Below are positions 60,463-64,000 of a stretch of 64,000 nucleotides of DNA, in pieces (the first letter of the stretch is position 1; each line of letters begins with the position of its first letter). The stretch is from Colwellia sp. BRX10-3 (GTDB taxonomy: Bacteria; Pseudomonadota; Gammaproteobacteria; Enterobacterales; Alteromonadaceae): contig NZ_JACGWA010000003.1 in NCBI RefSeq assembly GCF_014077505.1, positions 1-64,000 on the forward strand, written 5' to 3'. Both the position numbers and the translations under genes were made by a program. The notes beneath the pieces were generated by a model. It saw only the letters and a list, made by a program, of their open reading frames with translations. It ran no database searches and was not told where the DNA came from.

Positions 60463-61108
60463 GTTCCTATCCTTGAAAAGAGTCTATGTAATGTAACAGG
60501 GCACGCACTGATAAATCTATTAACAATATACGAAATATAAAGGCAAGGTTTGAATAAATTTTCTAATATTAGCGACTATGAGTAGGCCTGACAATCGTCT
60601 GTTTTTTGAACACAATGTCGGGTTTGGGGAATAACCCAAACATGGCACTTTATTTACTTACCGTTTTTCGATTGCTAATCGTATCTGCCTGGAGAAAATA
60701 GGTACGTATCTTGCCAATTCTCCCAAGTGAAGAATGACTTGATAAGTTGATGATTTTGACATGCTTTATTTACTGTAACTTTCAGAAAATTCTCCGTTGT
60801 TGTTATGTGAAATTAACATTGTAATGACTTGAGGGGCAATATCTAATCCGACAGTGCCTATCATAGCTGCTCATCGAACTTTTGAGACGAAACTGGATGT
60901 CTTTTTTTTCGGAGCCGTTGCTGTTAACTCTAATATTTATAACGACTACTTTCGTATAGATACGAGGATCAATTCCTGACAACTTATTGCCCAATCTAAA
61001 TAATATTCATTGGTGGAGTTAAATGTTATCACTGTGAAGGTATCTAACGGTTGGTGCAGTCTAAGCAGATGCTAGAAGGTTCTGCTTACTTCGTAGGCGA
61101 TTTAAATC
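60463..61108. other. 646-bp gap upstream of the sbcC relic
   Basis: This is the left part of the 740-bp gap. It contains a TCGGAGC-type segment near 60909, similar to ones at about 49425 and 58636, but no ORF with protein-like character. An sbcC-like relic begins at 61109. Confidence 0.4.
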
Positions 61109-61208
61109 TAAAACGTATATAGGTACAAATAGAAGTGAAGAAACAAAGTGGACTTGTAGTGAGTGAGTTAGCTGCCGTTATCGCTATCTTGATAGTTAAG
61201 TTTTATTC
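61109..61208 (+). pseudogene. Diverged fragment of the sbcC 3' end
   Basis: About 97 bp match the last 90 coding bases of sbcC plus its first downstream bases (40657-40754) at roughly 85 percent identity by eye. GTACAAATAGAAGTGAA and AACAAAGTGGACTTG are shared exactly. An in-frame TAG, a 1-base deletion and several changes disrupt the frame, so it is a pseudogene tail. Matching continues past the sbcC stop (TTTATT), so the copied segment included non-coding flank. It overlaps the last six bases of the binding-protein gene. Confidence 0.75.
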
Positions 61209-62021
61209 ATTGTATAGCATTGGTCTATAGGCGTTAATTTTCGGCAATAGACTAACCGCTGATAACGTTGCGGCGCTTGCTGCAGTTACCTGATATTTGT
61301 TGGCGGTATTTTCTAAAAAACCGTTATCTTTAAGTTGCTTCAACGAAAGTTCAAGTTTCGGTATTAATGCCGCGTGTTTTTCATTGAGATAGGTAAAAAG
61401 ATGAAATGAAAGTACTGCAGGGCTTTGTATCATTAATTGTTTATTTAATTCAGGAAACTGGTTTAATAGATTTTTTGCAACTGATGCAAACATGATGGCC
61501 GAATTTACTCGTTTTTTCGCGACCATTTCTAACACTTGCTTATTGGAAGAAACTGCAACACGATTTTCTATTTTGAGATACTTTCTTATCGTTTTCGAGC
61601 CACGCAGAAATGATACTTTACCTTGGTTGATAGATTCCCATGTAATCGGGCGGGTGATCTTTTTTTGCGCCAAGGTAATCATTACAATTTCAGTTAATAC
61701 GATAGGTTCGTTAACCAGTACGTAGTTAGAAGTGTCGGCATCTGAAATATCTTTAAAATTTATAACTCGAGATAGATCCCCATCAACATAACCATTGTTT
61801 ACTTGGGAAATAACTCTGCTACCCGGCATTTCAATTACGTTTATTTCAATCGAATAAGGTTTTAGCGCTTCTTGAATAACTTCTTTTAGATATAAACTTA
61901 AGGGAGGTCTAGCATGAGTGGCAAATACAAGTTTTTCTTCTGCTAATAGAGGCACGGAAATTAGGATCAAAAAAAAGGTATAAATACTTATCAAAAAAAT
62001 CCTTATTTTTGGCCGTTTCAT
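61203..62021 (-). CDS. Periplasmic solute-binding protein, type 3-like
   Basis: A 272-residue secreted protein with a signal peptide (ending VPLLAE) and a type 3 binding fold (ARPPLSLYLKEVIQEALKPYSIEINVIEMPGSR...). Similar proteins bind amino acids or organic acids. No transporter partner is beside it, so it may serve as a sensor or orphan binding protein. The 3' end overlaps the sbcC relic by six bases, so part of its current stop region may derive from that relic. Confidence 0.8.
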   Translation of the reverse strand: MKRPKIRIFLISIYTFFLILISVPLLAEEKLVFATHARPPLSLYLKEVIQEALKPYSIEINVIEMPGSRVISQVNNGYVDGDLSRVINFKDISDADTSNYVLVNEPIVLTEIVMITLAQKKITRPITWESINQGKVSFLRGSKTIRKYLKIENRVAVSSNKQVLEMVAKKRVNSAIMFASVAKNLLNQFPELNKQLMIQSPAVLSFHLFTYLNEKHAALIPKLELSLKQLKDNGFLENTANKYQVTAASAATLSAVSLLPKINAYRPMLYNE

Positions 62022-62406
62022 ATATCTCTTATCCTTAAGTATTGAAATTATACGAGGTCATATTTTTTAATGTCTTAACTTCCGATTTGTTAGACAGCTG
62101 GCGAAGCTATTGATACTAAACTTATCGTAAATGCCTATACACAGTATCGTAAATGTAAAGTGTTTAAAATACAAACAAGTATAGCTTATGTGTTTATTTT
62201 ATCTACTATAACTACACCACTTCAAACTGCTATTACTCAAAACTAATACCCAACGATTATGAAAATATATTATGGTGTGAATATTTTCCTTGGGGAAATT
62301 TAAGTTGACCACTACATACAGAAGCATATATTGTTTTAAGTACATTAAGACTGAATATATTAACAGTTTATTTTGTGATGTTAAATTGCATAAATAGGAG
62401 AAAGAG
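62022..62406. other. 385-bp divergent gap
   Basis: This region holds the starts of the binding-protein gene (minus) and the HDOD gene (plus). TAGGAGAAAGAG before ATG 62407 is a strong ribosome-binding site. A small TTTCC/GGAAA hairpin lies near 62285-62300. No ORF. Confidence 0.4.
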
Positions 62407-63246
62407 ATGTTAACGACAGCGCTTGAATATGCAGAAAAAGCAGAGAAACTCTGTGTTTTACCCGATGTTTATTTACGCTTAAAAGAGATGATGGATGACG
62501 AGCAATCAACTTTGGTAGATATTGCCAATATCATTGCACTAGATCCTGCGTTATCTTCTAAACTCCTAAACGTTGCAAATAGTGCGCTATTTAATTTTCC
62601 TCGAGAAATAGACAGCATTTCAAGAGCAATATCTATTCTTGGTACTGATGAAGTTCACAATTTAATTAACACCTATGGTGCAACCACGGCTTTTTCAGCG
62701 ATTGATACTAGTATTATTGATATGGATAGGTTTTGGGAAATTAGTGTTGATTGTGCATTGTTGTGTAAGTTCTTAGCGCAGAAAAAAGGCATTAAGAATG
62801 CTAAAGGTTTATTTGTTTCGGGCTTACTTCATAACATTGGTGAATTAGTCGTTATGCAATCTGATCCTAAGAAGGCTCAATATTGTCAAGGCTATGATAA
62901 AAATGAAACCCCATGGCAAAGGCAAAAAGATGTTTTTGGTTTTACCTATGCCGACTGTAGTGCGCAATTATTAAATTTATGGCAACTTCCACAAAGTATA
63001 ATTTCTCCAATTGAACAATATCATCAAGCTTATAATGAAGATAAAGATGAGGCGGTTTCACTACTTTATATCTGTACTAGGCTGGCCTTACTAAATTCTC
63101 ACCCAGGTATGTATTCAAAAAAATCATTCGTTGGTCAACATGTTATGGAAGATCTTGGTATTACTTTAGCTGATTTAGATGAAGCGGTGAATTTTTGTAA
63201 TATCGAAGGTATGGCTATTATTTCAGCATTGAAGTTAAAAACGTAG
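62407..63246 (+). CDS. HDOD-domain protein
   Basis: A 279-residue HDOD protein. The helical HDOD core begins LPDVYLRLKEMMDDEQSTLVDIANIIALDPALSSKLLNVANSALF, followed by ISRAISILGTDEVHNL and GLLHNIGELVV. HDOD proteins act as signalling modules linked to cyclic-di-GMP or chemotaxis networks. Catalytic HD metal ligands are not intact, as is usual for the family. It stands alone; the strong ribosome-binding site supports the start. Confidence 0.92.
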   Translation: MLTTALEYAEKAEKLCVLPDVYLRLKEMMDDEQSTLVDIANIIALDPALSSKLLNVANSALFNFPREIDSISRAISILGTDEVHNLINTYGATTAFSAIDTSIIDMDRFWEISVDCALLCKFLAQKKGIKNAKGLFVSGLLHNIGELVVMQSDPKKAQYCQGYDKNETPWQRQKDVFGFTYADCSAQLLNLWQLPQSIISPIEQYHQAYNEDKDEAVSLLYICTRLALLNSHPGMYSKKSFVGQHVMEDLGITLADLDEAVNFCNIEGMAIISALKLKT

Positions 63247-63561
63247 CGGCTAATGTTTTAAAATTAAATTATGCCGCTATTAATAAGATAAATTAAAATA
63301 AAAGTTTACTTTGTCAATTGTTGGGGATATAGTGCAGTCGTTAATTATTCCTATCTAGTTTATTTAGCCGATTGTTTAAAAAATCGTGTTATGCCTTTCC
63401 CTTTCACAGTTAGTCATCACTTAATTTATTAAGCTTAAATTATTGTCTGATTTTTCGAGTTTTTTTCGTAAATATTTTTTATTTTTCACATATAAAAAGA
63501 ACAACTACACAATAATATAGCTTTTGTTCATGCGTTATTACGCACATTAAAAGAGTTTATT
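63247..63561. other. 315-bp gap before a small gene
   Basis: A/T-rich sequence with a T run near 63440-63490. AAGAG just before ATG 63562 is the ribosome-binding site of the small gene. No repeat or RNA recognised. Confidence 0.35.
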
Positions 63562-63729
63562 ATGTCTTATACATACCAAGGTACGATCTATTCGATCGCC
63601 TCACCCGTTCAATCAATTTCTGTTAACAAAAATAATGTTGCAGTGACAGATAAAAACGGCACAAAATTAATCTCATTTACTAATGTAAATGAGTCAAAAT
63701 CGTTTCTAGCTTGGATTTACCAAAGCTAA
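63562..63729 (+). CDS. 55-residue conserved-looking small protein
   Basis: An ORF from ATG 63562 to TAA 63729 with AAGAG seven bases upstream. The sequence (MSYTYQGTIYSIASPVQSISVN..., SFLAWIYQS) alternates hydrophobic and polar residues, suggesting a small beta-sheet protein. No family is recognised. No signal peptide or membrane helix. The ribosome-binding site and protein-like composition support coding. Confidence 0.55.
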   Translation: MSYTYQGTIYSIASPVQSISVNKNNVAVTDKNGTKLISFTNVNESKSFLAWIYQS

Positions 63730-63793
63730 AAACCAAACCCTAGCTATTACAAGTTACTTTAAAAACGCTTAGTTAAGCTTTAGATTAGTTACT

Positions 63794-64000
63794 TTATTGA
63801 TTTAATAGCACCCGTTTGAGTTTTGTTTTGACTGAACGCCAATGTGTCGCAGGTTTAGTTGGTGCTATCGCTATCAACTGTTGCCATTGCTGTTCAGTTA
63901 ATTGAACTTTTGCACCATGTGCTAAAAGTACAGACTCAACATTCAACGCCTTAATTTTTTTTAACGACTCAATATAGCGATTAGGGTAAAAAACCGGGTA
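63794..64000 (-). CDS. C-terminal end of a probable MBL-fold-like hydrolase
   Basis: The last 68 codons of a gene entering from the right edge. ESLKKIKALNVESVLLAHG resembles the SLxxLxxLxxDxxLPGHG segment near the C-terminus of metallo-beta-lactamase-fold hydrolases. It ends in a basic tail (KTKLKRVLLNQ). The identification rests on one motif and is tentative; most of the gene lies outside the window. Confidence 0.55.
   Translation of the reverse strand, partial: YPVFYPNRYIESLKKIKALNVESVLLAHGAKVQLTEQQWQQLIAIAPTKPATHWRSVKTKLKRVLLNQ

Overview
The window is a chromosomal stretch of a low-GC, heterotrophic marine gammaproteobacterium. DUF2999, DUF2780, VF530 and RhlE-type genes, many sensory genes and many secreted hydrolases suggest Alteromonadales near Colwellia/Thalassotalea. 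This placement is inference from protein character; there is no rRNA gene in the window to confirm it. No prophage, intact insertion sequence, CRISPR array, rRNA or tRNA gene was recognised. Single-gene units dominate, separated by 100-850 bp gaps that hold hairpins, short repeats and relics of decayed genes.

Layout. 1-9.4 kb holds a truncated gene end, an MtfA-like peptidase, an exported catalase-peroxidase (KatG) divergent from OxyR, a possible 49-residue peptide gene, a MATE exporter, a small GIY-YIG-like protein, a RhlE-type RNA helicase, a DUF2999 protein and a lipoprotein cyclophilin. 10-21.3 kb holds a DUF2059 exported protein, an RDD membrane protein, an SDR oxidoreductase, an orphan histidine kinase, a YdeP/FdhF-like molybdoenzyme, an MFS transporter with a TTG start, and a secreted lipase-like hydrolase followed by a membrane-anchored protein of unknown function. 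21.5-32.5 kb holds two chemoreceptors, a large secreted subtilase with PPC-like and P domains, VF530, DUF2780, a small barrel-like protein, a TPR-like protein and an XRE regulator/membrane-protein operon with repeated operator-like boxes. 33-45 kb holds an FGGY kinase, a VOC protein, sbcDC, a Baeyer-Villiger-type monooxygenase with an HSL-type esterase, an exported unknown protein and HU. 45-64 kb holds two cyclic-di-GMP proteins, two LysR regulators each divergent from a target gene (Old Yellow Enzyme; LysE-type exporter), an acyl-CoA ligase, a second secreted subtilase, an atypical DUF885-like protein, a periplasmic binding protein, an HDOD protein, a 55-residue protein and the end of an MBL-fold-like gene.

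Together the genes point to peroxide defence (exported KatG, OxyR), scavenging of protein and lipid (two subtilases, lipase, esterase, acyl-CoA ligase, BVMO), environmental sensing (two MCPs, GGDEF and GGDEF-EAL proteins, histidine kinase, HDOD) and DNA/RNA maintenance (SbcCD, HU, RhlE).

The least expected observations are gene relics in the gaps. A diverged copy of the 3' end of sbcC lies about 20 kb from the intact gene. A decayed histidine-kinase ATPase fragment lies near 56.3 kb. A protein-like ORF without a start codon lies near 9.7 kb. Other points of interest are the lipase/membrane-protein pair that mimics a lipase-foldase arrangement without the foldase signature, and the XRE operon with its three repeated boxes. 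No clearly new defence or mobile system was found.
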